From Candidatus Symbiothrix sp. (GTDB taxonomy: Bacteria; Bacteroidota; Bacteroidia; Bacteroidales; Azobacteroidaceae), in the NCBI GenBank assembly GCA_031270925.1, contig JAISWY010000222.1, positions 1 to 8,448 on the forward strand: a DNA stretch of 8,448 bases, written 5' to 3'. The notes beneath the pieces are model-generated. The model saw only the letters and a list, made by a program, of their open reading frames with translations. It had not been told where the DNA came from and did no database searches. A program made the position numbers and the translations under genes. Below are positions 1 through 7,208 of the stretch, piece by piece. Positions within the stretch are counted from its first letter, which is position 1; each line of letters begins with the position of its first letter.

Positions 1-325
1 TCTCTACGTTCCCGCTGCATCTGTCGAAATATACCGCACCACCGCAGTATGGGAAGACTTCAAAGAGATTAAGGCATACGTACCTGCGGCCATCGAAGCG
101 CCTGCTGCGGAAAGCAGTATCCGCCTTTACCCCAATCCGGTTGCAGAAAGCTTCTGCATCGACGGTATCACCGTCCCCACGCAGGTAAGGGTAACCGATT
201 TCCGCGGCTGCACGGTATGGACACAAACCGTCGCCGGCAACGAGCCTGTTGCTGTTGGTCATTTGCCGCAGGGCGTGTATCTTGTCCAGGTCAACGGGAA
301 GACGGTCAAGGTGATTAAGAGATGA
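1..325 (+). CDS. 3' end of a T9SS-secreted protein (paralogue of the next gene)
   Basis: This is an open frame entering from outside the window (codons in phase from base 2) and ending at TGA 323-325, giving 107 visible residues. It starts LYVPAASVEIYRTTAVWEDF, the end-cap seen after the repeats in BspA-like proteins. It continues through an Ala/Pro linker into a type IX secretion sorting domain with YPNP, a LPQGVYLV segment and the basic end KTVKVIKR. Known for the family: such tails direct outer-membrane export and are usually removed or lipid-modified. The segment aligns without gaps to 1591-1915 of the next gene, with 19 mismatches in 325 bases. The N-terminal part is outside the window, so leucine-rich repeats there are only inferred. 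Compared with the paralogue, two arginines of the sorting domain are cysteines here (SFCIDG, FRGCT), each a CGC/TGC difference. Confidence 0.9.
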   Translation, partial: LYVPAASVEIYRTTAVWEDFKEIKAYVPAAIEAPAAESSIRLYPNPVAESFCIDGITVPTQVRVTDFRGCTVWTQTVAGNEPVAVGHLPQGVYLVQVNGKTVKVIKR

Positions 326-370
326 AATAAACAGGATAGAAAGGTATTTTTAATTTTTAATTTACATTTT

Positions 371-1915
371 ATGAGAACACGAATTTTATTTTTAAGTATG
401 ATGTTGCTGCTCGGTACGGCAACAGGTTTTGCACAGGATGCAAACGGAACGTGCGGCGAGAAACTCACGTGGACACTGTCTTTATCCGACAGTACGCTTA
501 CTGTTAGAGGAACGGGAGAGATGGAGAACTATGCTTCCCCTCGCTTTGTCCCCTGGTCCTCCAATAGTTTTTTTATCGCAAGGGTCGTGATTGAAGAAGG
601 AGCAACAAGTATTGGAGTTTATGCTTTTGCCGATTGCAGCAATTTGACTGAGATTACCATTCCCACAAGCGTAACAAGTATTGGAGCTTATGCTTTTGCC
701 GGTTGCAGCAGTTTGACTGAGTTTACCATTCCCGCTAGCGTAACAAGTGTTGAAGCGGGTGCTTTTTACGCATGCAGCAGTTTGACTGAGATTATTGTAG
801 AAAATGAGAATGGATATTATTCATCCGGTAATGGCGTCCTGTTCAACAAGGATAAAACGATATTATTATGTTATCCTGCCGGAAAGGAAGGAGAATATAC
901 TGTTCCTTCCGGTGTAACAAGTGTTGGAACTTATGCTTTTGCCGAATGCAACAGTTTGACTGAGATTACCATTTCAAGTAGCGTAACAAGTATTGGAATG
1001 GCTGCTTTTTACTATTGCCTCAGTTTGACTGAGATTACCATTCCGGGCAGCGTAACAAGTATTGGAGTGCGTGCTTTTGCCGAATGCAACAGTTTGACTG
1101 AGATTACCATTCCAAGTAGCGTAACAAGTATTGGAGATGAGGCTTTTTACAGTTGCAGCAGTTTGACAGAGCTTACCATTCCGGGCAGCGTAACAAGTAT
1201 TGGAGCGAGTGCTTTTTCCTATTGCAGCAGTTTGACAGAACTTACCATTCCAAGTAGCGTAACAAGTATTGAAAATTATGCTTTTGCCGAATGCAGCAGT
1301 TTGACAGAGCTTACCATTCCGGGCAGTGTAACAAGTATTGGAGCGAGTGCTTTTTCCGGTTGCTACAGTTTGACAGAGCTTACCATTCCGAGCAGCGTAA
1401 CAAGTATTGAAGAGTATGCTTTTCACCGTTGCAGCGGACTGACTTCACTTACTATTCCCAACAGCGTAACAAGTATTGGAGATTGGGCTTTTTCATGGTG
1501 CAGCAGTTTGACTTCCGTTACCAATCTGAATCCGGAGCCGCAGGAAATAAACAGTAATGTATTTTATGCTGTTAATTTAGAGAATGTCTTTCTCTACGTT
1601 CCCGCTGCATCCATCGAAACATACCGCACCACCGCAGTATGGCAAGACTTCAAAGAAGTTAAGGCATACGTACCTGCGGCCATCGAAGCGCCGGCGGCGG
1701 GAAGCGGTATCCGCCTTTACCCCAATCCGGTTGCGGAAAGCTTCCGCATCGACGGTATCACCGTCCCCACGCAGGTAACGGTAAGCGATTTCCGCGGCCG
1801 CAGGGTATGGACACAAACCGTCGCCGGCAACGAGCCTGTTGCTGTTGGTCATTTGCCGCAGGGTGTGTATCTTGTCCATGTCAATGGGAAGACGGTCAAG
1901 GTGATTAAGAGATGA
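371..1915 (+). CDS. BspA-like leucine-rich-repeat surface protein with T9SS sorting domain
   Basis: The product has 514 residues. A Sec signal peptide (about 1-22, ending GFAQ) is followed by a short domain with CGEKLTWTL and LTVRGTGEMENY, typical of the front of BspA-like proteins. Twelve LRR_5-type repeats of 23 residues follow (consensus LTEITIPSSVTSIGxxAFxxCSS). Repeats 3 and 4 are separated by an extra 35 residues containing GVLFNKDKTILLCYPAGK, an insert common in this family. After repeat 12 come an end-cap (LYVPAASIETYRTTAVWQDF), a linker, and a type IX sorting domain at about 447-514 (YPNP, LPQGVYLV, basic end). The protein is probably displayed on the surface or released. Related proteins such as Tannerella BspA bind host matrix or other bacteria, but the ligand here is unknown. 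The gene begins 45 bases after the upstream paralogue. I see no TAnnTTTG box in that gap, so it may be read from upstream. The sorting-domain part is visibly richer in GC than the repeats. Confidence 0.93.
   Translation: MRTRILFLSMMLLLGTATGFAQDANGTCGEKLTWTLSLSDSTLTVRGTGEMENYASPRFVPWSSNSFFIARVVIEEGATSIGVYAFADCSNLTEITIPTSVTSIGAYAFAGCSSLTEFTIPASVTSVEAGAFYACSSLTEIIVENENGYYSSGNGVLFNKDKTILLCYPAGKEGEYTVPSGVTSVGTYAFAECNSLTEITISSSVTSIGMAAFYYCLSLTEITIPGSVTSIGVRAFAECNSLTEITIPSSVTSIGDEAFYSCSSLTELTIPGSVTSIGASAFSYCSSLTELTIPSSVTSIENYAFAECSSLTELTIPGSVTSIGASAFSGCYSLTELTIPSSVTSIEEYAFHRCSGLTSLTIPNSVTSIGDWAFSWCSSLTSVTNLNPEPQEINSNVFYAVNLENVFLYVPAASIETYRTTAVWQDFKEVKAYVPAAIEAPAAGSGIRLYPNPVAESFRIDGITVPTQVTVSDFRGRRVWTQTVAGNEPVAVGHLPQGVYLVHVNGKTVKVIKR
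956..1507 (+). repeat. 69-bp tandem repeat array, 8 contiguous units (LRR coding)
   Basis: Eight contiguous 69-bp units, each encoding one 23-residue leucine-rich repeat, begin at 956, 1025, 1094, 1163, 1232, 1301, 1370 and 1439. The word AACAAGT recurs exactly every 69 bases from 916 to 1468, and also at 604, 673 and 742 before the insert. Units fall into two DNA subfamilies: those up to 1162 have TTGACTGAGATT, while those at 1163-1438 have TTGACAGAG/ACTT. Units alternate between IPGS and IPSS, so a 138-bp two-unit period overlies the basic one. Units 1163 and 1301 match at 64 of 69 positions, whereas adjacent units 1163 and 1232 differ at 13. This fits expansion by duplication of unit pairs. 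Confidence 0.93.
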
Positions 1916-1918
1916 AAT
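1591..1918 (+). repeat. Duplicated 3' module, second copy (first copy at 1-328)
   Basis: This stretch encodes the end-cap, linker and T9SS sorting domain and is a direct repeat of 1-328 at a distance of 1590 bases. There are no gaps and 19 mismatches over the 325 coding bases (about 94% identity). The longest identical run is about 60 bases (214-273 against 1804-1863). Similarity fades just after the stop codon. By my reading, 12 differences change the residue and 7 are silent. The left boundary of the duplication is outside the window. Confidence 0.92.
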
Positions 1919-1966
1919 GAACAAGAATAAAGTTGAATCTGCGAATTATTGAATAAAAGGGAAAGA

Positions 1967-1997
1967 TTGTGTGATTAACGATTTAATATTACCTTTG
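1967..1997 (+). promoter_or_regulatory. Bacteroidota-type promoter for tyrS
   Basis: TACCTTTG at 1990-1997 is an exact match to the TAnnTTTG -7 consensus of Bacteroidota primary-sigma promoters. TTG at 1967-1969 lies 20 bases upstream, a fitting -33 element. Transcription would begin a few bases after 1997, leaving a short A-rich leader before the ATG at 2020. No Shine-Dalgarno sequence is present, as is normal for the phylum. Confidence 0.65.
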
Positions 1998-2019
1998 CAG
2001 TCCGATTAAAAAAAATACA

Positions 2020-3312
2020 ATGAATTTCGTAGAAGAACTGAAATGGCGCGGCATGATTCACGACATGATGCCCGGCACCGAAGAACAATTGCAAAAAGAA
2101 CTGACATCGGCCTATGTGGGCATCGACCCAACTGCCGATTCGCTGCATATCGGCCACTTGGTAGGCGTGATGATGTTGAAACATTTTCAACGCGCGGGGC
2201 ATCGTCCCATTGCATTGGTTGGCGGAGCTACCGGAATGATCGGCGATCCATCGATGAAATCACAAGAGCGTAACTTATTGGATGAGGCTACATTACGCCG
2301 CAATCAGGAAGGCATTAAAGCACAATTGATCAAATTTTTGGATTTCGATTCCGATGCGCCCAACGCCGCCGTTTTGGTCAATAATTATGATTGGATGAAG
2401 GATTATTCGTTTCTGAATTTCATCCGCGACATCGGCAAGCATCTCACGGTCAATTACATGATGTCCAAAGATTCCGTAAAAAAGCGCTTAGGCGCCGAAG
2501 CCTCTGTGGGAATGTCGTTTACCGAATTTTCCTACCAACTGTTGCAAGGCTACGATTTTCTGTTTTTGTATCAGAATTACGATTGCAAACTGCAAATGGG
2601 CGGTTCCGACCAATGGGGAAATATTACCACCGGCACCGAGTTGATTCGCCGGAAAGAAAGTGGCGAAGCTTTTGCGCTCACGTGTCCGCTGATTACGAAA
2701 GCCGACGGCGGCAAATTCGGGAAAACCGAGAGCGGCAATGTCTGGCTCGACCGTCGTTACACTTCGCCCTACAAATTCTATCAATTCTGGTTGAATGTGA
2801 GCGACGCCGATGCCGAAAAATACATCAAGATTTTTACGGCTTTGTCGAAAGAAGAAATTGATACACTAATTGAAGAACAACGTGCGGCGCCGCATCTCCG
2901 TTCTTTGCAAAAACGTTTGGCACAGGAAGTTACAGTAATGGTTCACTCTCAGGAAGACTACGATGCGGCGGTGGAAGCCTCGCAAATTCTTTTCGGAAAT
3001 TCCACGTCCGAAGCCTTGAAAAAATTGGATGAAGCTACTTTGCAGGATGTTTTCGCCGGAGTGGAAAAACACGAAATCTCAAAAGATGAATTGGCGGCGG
3101 GCATCAAAGCTGTTGATTTATTAGCCGAAAAAACCTCCGTTTTCCCGTCGAAAGGCGAGATGCGGAAGTTGGTGCAGAGCGGCGGTGTGAGCATCAATAA
3201 AGAAAAATTGGCGGCTTTTGATGCTGTGATTGATGCTTCGTATTTGTTGGGCGGCAAGTATATTTTGGTGCAGAAAGGAAAGAAAAATTACTTTTTGTTG
3301 ATTGCGAAATGA
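2020..3312 (+). CDS. tyrS: Tyrosyl-tRNA synthetase
   Basis: Cytoplasmic class I aminoacyl-tRNA synthetase that activates tyrosine with ATP and charges tRNA-Tyr. The product has 430 residues, close to the E. coli enzyme (about 424). Visible hallmarks are the HIGH motif at 43-46 within [21 protein letters not shown] in the tyrosine-binding region, and the KMSKS-equivalent KFGKT at 232-236 followed by [10 protein letters not shown]-terminal S4-type RNA-binding domain starts at about 372, with [19 protein letters not shown]. The start at 2020 is supported by the promoter just upstream and by [15 protein letters not shown], a normal N-terminus for the family. The gene stands alone between the LRR gene and the ABC/nucleotidase cluster. 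I see no T-box or other leader attenuator. Nothing is truncated. Confidence 0.97.
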   Translation: MNFVEELKWRGMIHDMMPGTEEQLQKELTSAYVGIDPTADSLHIGHLVGVMMLKHFQRAGHRPIALVGGATGMIGDPSMKSQERNLLDEATLRRNQEGIKAQLIKFLDFDSDAPNAAVLVNNYDWMKDYSFLNFIRDIGKHLTVNYMMSKDSVKKRLGAEASVGMSFTEFSYQLLQGYDFLFLYQNYDCKLQMGGSDQWGNITTGTELIRRKESGEAFALTCPLITKADGGKFGKTESGNVWLDRRYTSPYKFYQFWLNVSDADAEKYIKIFTALSKEEIDTLIEEQRAAPHLRSLQKRLAQEVTVMVHSQEDYDAAVEASQILFGNSTSEALKKLDEATLQDVFAGVEKHEISKDELAAGIKAVDLLAEKTSVFPSKGEMRKLVQSGGVSINKEKLAAFDAVIDASYLLGGKYILVQKGKKNYFLLIAK

Positions 3313-3327
3313 TTTGATTTGATTTTA

Positions 3328-3350
3328 GAATAAATGAAATCCTTTTATTC
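3328..3350 (+). terminator. AT-rich stem-loop after tyrS, possible weak terminator
   Basis: GAATAAA (3328-3334) and TTTATTC (3344-3350) form a perfect 7-bp stem with a 9-base loop, starting 15 bases after the tyrS stop. Past one A-A mismatch the helix can gain four more T-A pairs (TTTT upstream, AAAA downstream). The stem contains one G-C pair, and an A run rather than a T run follows on the + strand. It is therefore not a standard intrinsic terminator, and its role as one is a guess. Confidence 0.3.
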
Positions 3351-3379
3351 AAAAAACATAAAATAAGAAAGATTTATGT

Positions 3380-3387
3380 TATATTTG
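3380..3387 (+). promoter_or_regulatory. Probable -7 box for the ABC ATPase / nucleotidase cluster
   Basis: TATATTTG matches the TAnnTTTG consensus and lies 34 bases before the ATG at 3422, within the 109-base gap after tyrS. No clear TTG or TTTG is found about 20 bases upstream, so the -33 half is weak. It would be the only visible promoter for the three overlapping genes that follow. Confidence 0.45.
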
Positions 3388-3421
3388 TCCCCTGTTTTCT
3401 ATACATGATAGTATCAATTTA

Positions 3422-4204
3422 ATGATTGAAGTACAACATATTCATAAATCGTTCGACGAAAAAGAAGTAATCAAAGACATTTCCGCGGTTTTCGACCCGG
3501 GAAAAACGAATCTGATTATCGGCCGGAGCGGTTCGGGCAAAACGGTTTTCATGAAAATTCTGATTGGACTGTTTCGTCCCGATTCCGGAAAAATCCTCTA
3601 CGACGGTCGCAATCTACCGAATATGAATGCCAAAGAATTGAAAGCCATCCGTCGCGAAATGGGAATGTTGTTTCAAGGCTCGGCACTCTTCGATTCGATG
3701 ACTGTGCTGGAAAATGTAATGTTTCCGCTGACCATGTTTACCGGAGAAAGCCGGAAAGATCGCGAAAAACGCGCGGTTTTTTGCCTCGAAAGGGTTAATT
3801 TGAACGACGCCCAACATTCCTATCCGGGCGAAATCAGCGGTGGAATGATGAAACGCGCCGCCATCGCTCGCGCCATCGCCTTGAATCCGAAATACCTTTT
3901 CTGCGATGAACCCAATTCGGGCTTGGATCCCAAAACATCGCTTCTAATCGACGATTTGATTCACGATCTAACGGTCGAATACAAAATGACCACCGTCATC
4001 AACACGCACGATATGAACTCGGTAATGAATATCGGCGAAAAAATTATTTTCATCAACGACGGAAAAAAAGAATGGGAAGGGACGAAAGACGAAATCATGT
4101 CGTCGCGCAATCAGGAATTGAACGATTTTGTGTTCGCGTCCGATCTGTTCAAAAAAGTAAAAGAAGTAGAAAATTCAGCATATTATGATTATGAGGAAGG
4201 TTAA
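3422..4204 (+). CDS. ABC transporter ATP-binding protein, MlaF-like
   Basis: Cytoplasmic ATPase subunit of 260 residues, expected to power a membrane permease. All nucleotide-binding motifs are present: Walker A GRSGSGKT 34-41, Q-loop Gln85 in GMLFQGSALFDSMTV, signature ISGGM 138-142 followed by MKRAAIARAI, Walker B YLFCDEP 158-164 with catalytic Glu163, D-loop SGLD 166-169, and H-loop His196. The GMLFQGSALFDSMTVLENV stretch and GGMMKRAA are characteristic of the MlaF/Ttg2A/Mkl group, whose members move phospholipids between membranes together with an MlaE permease and an MCE protein. No permease or MCE gene adjoins it: tyrS is upstream and nucleotidase genes are downstream. The stop codon lies inside the start region of the next gene (overlap up to 20 bases), suggesting coupled translation. 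Family assignment is firm; the substrate is inferred. Confidence 0.9.
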   Translation: MIEVQHIHKSFDEKEVIKDISAVFDPGKTNLIIGRSGSGKTVFMKILIGLFRPDSGKILYDGRNLPNMNAKELKAIRREMGMLFQGSALFDSMTVLENVMFPLTMFTGESRKDREKRAVFCLERVNLNDAQHSYPGEISGGMMKRAAIARAIALNPKYLFCDEPNSGLDPKTSLLIDDLIHDLTVEYKMTTVINTHDMNSVMNIGEKIIFINDGKKEWEGTKDEIMSSRNQELNDFVFASDLFKKVKEVENSAYYDYEEG

Positions 4205-4955
4205 AAATATAAAAATGAGCTTTTTGCCGCTTTTGGGAATGTTGGCGTTCGCCTGCGCACCCCATCATTATGTCGTGCAATCAATTGAAAGTTCGCGCGT
4301 TACCATCGACAGCGTTTGGGATGCGAAAGCCAATCCTAAATTGGCGGAATTGGTCGAGACGTATAAAGTGCAGATAGACAACGAGATGAATAAGCCGGTG
4401 GGAATCGCGACTCAAATACTGCCTACCGGATATCCGCAAAGCCGACTCAGTAATTTTACCGCCGATATGATGTTCCGGATCGCCGGCGAAATCTGGGGAA
4501 ATGTCGATTTTGCGCTTATCAACATGGGCGGTTTGCGCACTTCGTTGAATCAGGGCGAAATAACGATTGGCGAATTGTACGAGATTTTTCCATTTGAAAA
4601 CCGTTTAGTTCTTTTGGAAATGCCCGGATCGGCAGTGAAGGAATTGTTTGAGTTCCTCGCTTTCAACGGTGGCGAAGGTTTATCGACCAATCTGCAACTG
4701 ACGATCAAAAACCGCCAAATCCAATCATTGGAAATCGGCGGGAAAGCTTTGGACGAAAAGCAAGTCTATCGCGTTTGCACGGTCGATTATGTGGCGGAGG
4801 GCAACGACGGCATGATTGCATTCCGGAAATCCATCCATCGAATCGATTCGCAGGAAACCTTGCGAAGCATGATGATACACTATATTCAACGTTTAACCGA
4901 TAATAATCAAGAAGTCAATGCGGAATTGGATAATCGGATTACTATTATTCAGTAG
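4185..4955 (+). CDS. 5'-nucleotidase C-terminal domain lipoprotein
   Basis: The product has 256 residues and carries only the substrate-binding (C-terminal) domain of UshA/CD73-type 5'-nucleotidases. Family landmarks are SRLSNFTADMM (about 86-96), INMGGLRTSLNQGEI (about 112-126, matching the NxGGxR signature), GELYEIFPFENRL, and the closing YRVCTVDYVAEGNDGMIAF. It has no metallophosphatase motifs and so should not hydrolyse phosphate alone. The N-terminus (MRKVKNIK then a hydrophobic stretch ending LAFAC) looks like a lipoprotein signal with Cys24, though the lipobox is loose. ATGs at 4185 and 4191 both keep the basic N-region. The ATG at 4215 has an A-rich leader and avoids the overlap with the ATPase gene but loses the basic residues, so I prefer 4185 or 4191. 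It overlaps the following catalytic gene by 38 bases. Inference: it pairs with that product in the periplasm. Confidence 0.88.
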   Translation: MIMRKVKNIKMSFLPLLGMLAFACAPHHYVVQSIESSRVTIDSVWDAKANPKLAELVETYKVQIDNEMNKPVGIATQILPTGYPQSRLSNFTADMMFRIAGEIWGNVDFALINMGGLRTSLNQGEITIGELYEIFPFENRLVLLEMPGSAVKELFEFLAFNGGEGLSTNLQLTIKNRQIQSLEIGGKALDEKQVYRVCTVDYVAEGNDGMIAFRKSIHRIDSQETLRSMMIHYIQRLTDNNQEVNAELDNRITIIQ

Positions 4956-5772
4956 TATCCAACTGTTTGCACAGGAAACGAAAAAAGTAGTGATTTTGCA
5001 TCACAACGATACGCACAGCCGTATTATGCCGCTGCCCGAAAACTCGGTGCGCAACGGCGGATTAGGCGGAATTGTCCGTCAGGAAGCATACGTCGAAAGC
5101 GTTCGCGAGGAAAACGACAATGTTCTGCTTTTCCACTGCGGCGATTTCGTGCAGGGAACGCCTTATTTCAACCTTTTCGGAGGCGCGGTGGAAGTAGCCT
5201 GCATGAATCTGATGCACTACGACGCCGTTTGCCTCGGTAACCACGAGTTCGATAACGGACTGGAAAAATTGGAGACGATGTTGCGTGCGGCGCGTTTTCC
5301 GGTTGTGGTTTCAAACATTAAAGTAAACGCTACACCGCTCGAAGGCTTGATTGAACCTTATCATATTTTTTACCGCGAAGGCATTAGAATTGGTGTTATC
5401 GGCCTCTTGGTTTCGCCCGAAGGCTTGATTGCCGAACCGAATTATCGCGACATGGTTTACCTCGATCCGGTTACGGTAGCCAACGAAACCGCCGCTTTTC
5501 TCAAAGAACAGAAAGGTTGCGATTTGATTATTTGCCTCTCGCATTTGGGTTATCTTGAGGAAGAAAACCCCCAAGGCGATATTTATTTGGCGCAAAACAG
5601 CCGCAATATCGACATCATTCTCGGCGGACATTCACATACTTTATTGCAATTCGCCGATCGCCGCTTGAATCTTGACGGCAAAGAGGTAGTCATTAACCAA
5701 GTGGGCGATAAAGGGGCGTTTATGGGACGTTTAGATGTTGTTTTGGAAGAAATTATGGCTATGGATAAATGA
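4918..5772 (+). CDS. Periplasmic 5'-nucleotidase catalytic subunit (metallophosphatase)
   Basis: The product has 284 residues. A Sec signal peptide (MRNWIIGLLLFSSIQLFAQ) is followed by a calcineurin-like metallophosphatase domain of the 5'-nucleotidase family. The two-metal site appears complete: HHNDTHS (Asp31, His33), CGDFVQGTPYF (Asp76), GNHEFD (Asn108, His109), LSHLG (His209) and GGHSHT (His238, His240). His240 takes the place of the UshA metal-ligand glutamine, as in CD73-like enzymes. The expected reaction is release of phosphate from nucleoside monophosphates or related nucleotides for salvage; the exact substrate cannot be read from the sequence. The protein ends right after the catalytic domain, where UshA continues into the substrate-binding domain; here that domain is the preceding gene. 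The 38-base overlap with that gene suggests translational coupling. Confidence 0.92.
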   Translation: MRNWIIGLLLFSSIQLFAQETKKVVILHHNDTHSRIMPLPENSVRNGGLGGIVRQEAYVESVREENDNVLLFHCGDFVQGTPYFNLFGGAVEVACMNLMHYDAVCLGNHEFDNGLEKLETMLRAARFPVVVSNIKVNATPLEGLIEPYHIFYREGIRIGVIGLLVSPEGLIAEPNYRDMVYLDPVTVANETAAFLKEQKGCDLIICLSHLGYLEEENPQGDIYLAQNSRNIDIILGGHSHTLLQFADRRLNLDGKEVVINQVGDKGAFMGRLDVVLEEIMAMDK

Positions 5773-5780
5773 AAAAACAC

Positions 5781-5799
5781 GCGCATTCGCTGAATGTGC
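5781..5799. other. GC-rich 8-bp stem-loop after the nucleotidase gene
   Basis: GCGCATTC (5781-5788), loop GCT, then GAATGTGC (5792-5799) form an 8-bp stem with one G-U wobble, 8 bases after the nucleotidase stop. On the + strand no T run follows. On the - strand the stem is followed by TTTTTT (complement of 5772-5777), as in an intrinsic terminator for leftward transcription, yet no leftward gene is seen nearby. It may simply protect or end the upstream mRNA. Confidence 0.4.
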
Positions 5800-5855
5800 C
5801 GGTTAGGGTAATTTGAACATTATATAAAAAATACAAACGAAAAATTCATCGAATC

Positions 5856-7070
5856 ATGAGCAGGAACATTTTTATCTTATTATTTTTATTATCAATGTTT
5901 TGCGGCGTAGCGGAAGCACAACAAAACACGATTCGTTTCCTTTTGCCCGAATATGCCGGTTACGATTACGTCTTTGTCCTCGAACGTGGAGCGAAACGCG
6001 ATACCGTCGCCGACGGAACTTCCGACGCCCAAGGCAGGATGACGGTTGCGATTCCTGCGGAATATTCCAATTATCGCGGCGTTGGAAAACTGCTTTTCCC
6101 CGGCGACAAAAGGGTACTCGTGAATATGATTGTGAACAACGAGCGGGATGTAAGCCTTACAACTCCACCGAAAATATCGGGACTTGATTCGCTTGTTTAT
6201 TCCAATTCGCCTGAAAATGAAGCGATTAACCGCTACACAACCGGTCAGGCAAGATTGTTTGAACGATATATGCAGGCAAACAGCCAAAAGGAAAAACAAG
6301 ACATCGAAGCGGAATATACAGCCTTGAACACCGAAATTGCTCGAAGTCCGCTATATGCAGCAAGAATCATGGAAATTATCCGCTATCTGACCGCTTCCGG
6401 CTCCTCTTTTGTAATCATTCCCGAAAAATTACAGGAAGAACAGAAGCGTTTCATTGCCGAACAATTGAATATCAATGACTTATACACAAGTGGCTTTTGG
6501 ACGACTTTTTTTCAGGTATGGTACGAAAACAATTTGAACAGCGAAGATTCGTTGTTGGTTTCGCAAAGCCGCGCAATGCTGAACCGGACGCAAGACCCAA
6601 TATTAAACCGCGAACTGACACAAACATTAATTAACTCATTCAGCCGGTATGGTCGCGAAGATTTGATGCCTCAAATCATTGCAAACGTGAATATTCCGCT
6701 GAAAGGACAAGCTGCGCCGGAACTTGCGGTCGGCGACAGTTCGTTTTTTCCGAAAAGAAGCCTGATACTTTTTTACGAAACGGGCTGCGGCAACTGTCAT
6801 TATGAGTTGGAAGAATTGAAGAAAAACTATTCGCGGCTTACCGAAAATAAAATTCGTGTGATTTCGATTGCCGCCGACGTCGCCACCGATGTTTTTGAAT
6901 ATACCGCCGGCAAACTTCCCTGGATGGATAAATATTGCGATTTTCGAGGCTTTGACGGACTGAATTTCATCAATTACGGCATTGTAGGCACGCCAACCTA
7001 TATCCTTACCGATGACGAAGGCTTTGTGCGCGGGCGATATGCACGGCTGAATGAATTGTTGAACTATTGA
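5856..7070 (+). CDS. Exported thioredoxin-fold (TlpA/ResA-like) protein
   Basis: The product has 404 residues. A Sec signal peptide (about 1-21, ending AEA) is followed by a roughly 260-residue N-terminal region. That region has a beta-rich start (NTIRFLLPEYAGYDYVFVLE) and a helical middle part, and I cannot assign it with confidence. A thioredoxin-like domain occupies about 280-404. Its redox motif is CGNC (Cys311, Cys314) in FYETGCGNCHYELEEL, and the cis-proline is Pro380 in IVGTPTYILTD, both as expected of TlpA/ResA-like oxidoreductases. The known role of such proteins is reduction of disulfides in the cell envelope. In Bacteroidota many have long N-terminal extensions like this one, often of unknown function. 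The start is chosen because only it gives a full signal peptide. It lies 83 bases after the nucleotidase gene with at best a degenerate -7 box (TAATTTG, 5809-5815), so read-through from the preceding cluster is possible. Confidence 0.85.
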   Translation: MSRNIFILLFLLSMFCGVAEAQQNTIRFLLPEYAGYDYVFVLERGAKRDTVADGTSDAQGRMTVAIPAEYSNYRGVGKLLFPGDKRVLVNMIVNNERDVSLTTPPKISGLDSLVYSNSPENEAINRYTTGQARLFERYMQANSQKEKQDIEAEYTALNTEIARSPLYAARIMEIIRYLTASGSSFVIIPEKLQEEQKRFIAEQLNINDLYTSGFWTTFFQVWYENNLNSEDSLLVSQSRAMLNRTQDPILNRELTQTLINSFSRYGREDLMPQIIANVNIPLKGQAAPELAVGDSSFFPKRSLILFYETGCGNCHYELEELKKNYSRLTENKIRVISIAADVATDVFEYTAGKLPWMDKYCDFRGFDGLNFINYGIVGTPTYILTDDEGFVRGRYARLNELLNY

Positions 7071-7208
7071 AACAAGATATTTTTTGCCAAGCAGAAACAC
7101 AGGATCAAAAACAATAGCGCCTCAAAAAAAGAATTAGCCTTTCTTTCAGACTTTTGCAATTATTCAAGATATTTTGTATTTTATCCTCATACTTCATATA
7201 TAGCTGGA

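Noticed and set aside
974..1426. 150-codon open frame on the - strand opposite the LRR repeats
   Set aside because: It is a shadow of the 69-bp repeat: because the unit is a multiple of three, any stop-free antisense phase stays open. The product is the same 23-residue pattern repeated, with no signal or start context.
1577..1924. 115-codon - strand frame over the sorting-domain region
   Set aside because: It lies opposite the clear T9SS domain. The GC-rich codons there make antisense stops rare. It has no family resemblance.
2391..2861. 156-codon + strand frame within tyrS
   Set aside because: It is out of frame inside a complete tyrosyl-tRNA synthetase. Its Arg/Phe-rich composition is typical of a shadow frame.
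5809..5815. TAATTTG as a promoter for the thioredoxin-like gene
   Set aside because: It is one base short of TAnnTTTG and has no TTG at the right distance. It is noted in the gene entry but not called as a promoter.
6636..7100. 154-codon - strand frame opposite the thioredoxin-like gene
   Set aside because: It is antisense to the CGNC domain, has no promoter or signal, and its composition is typical of a shadow frame.
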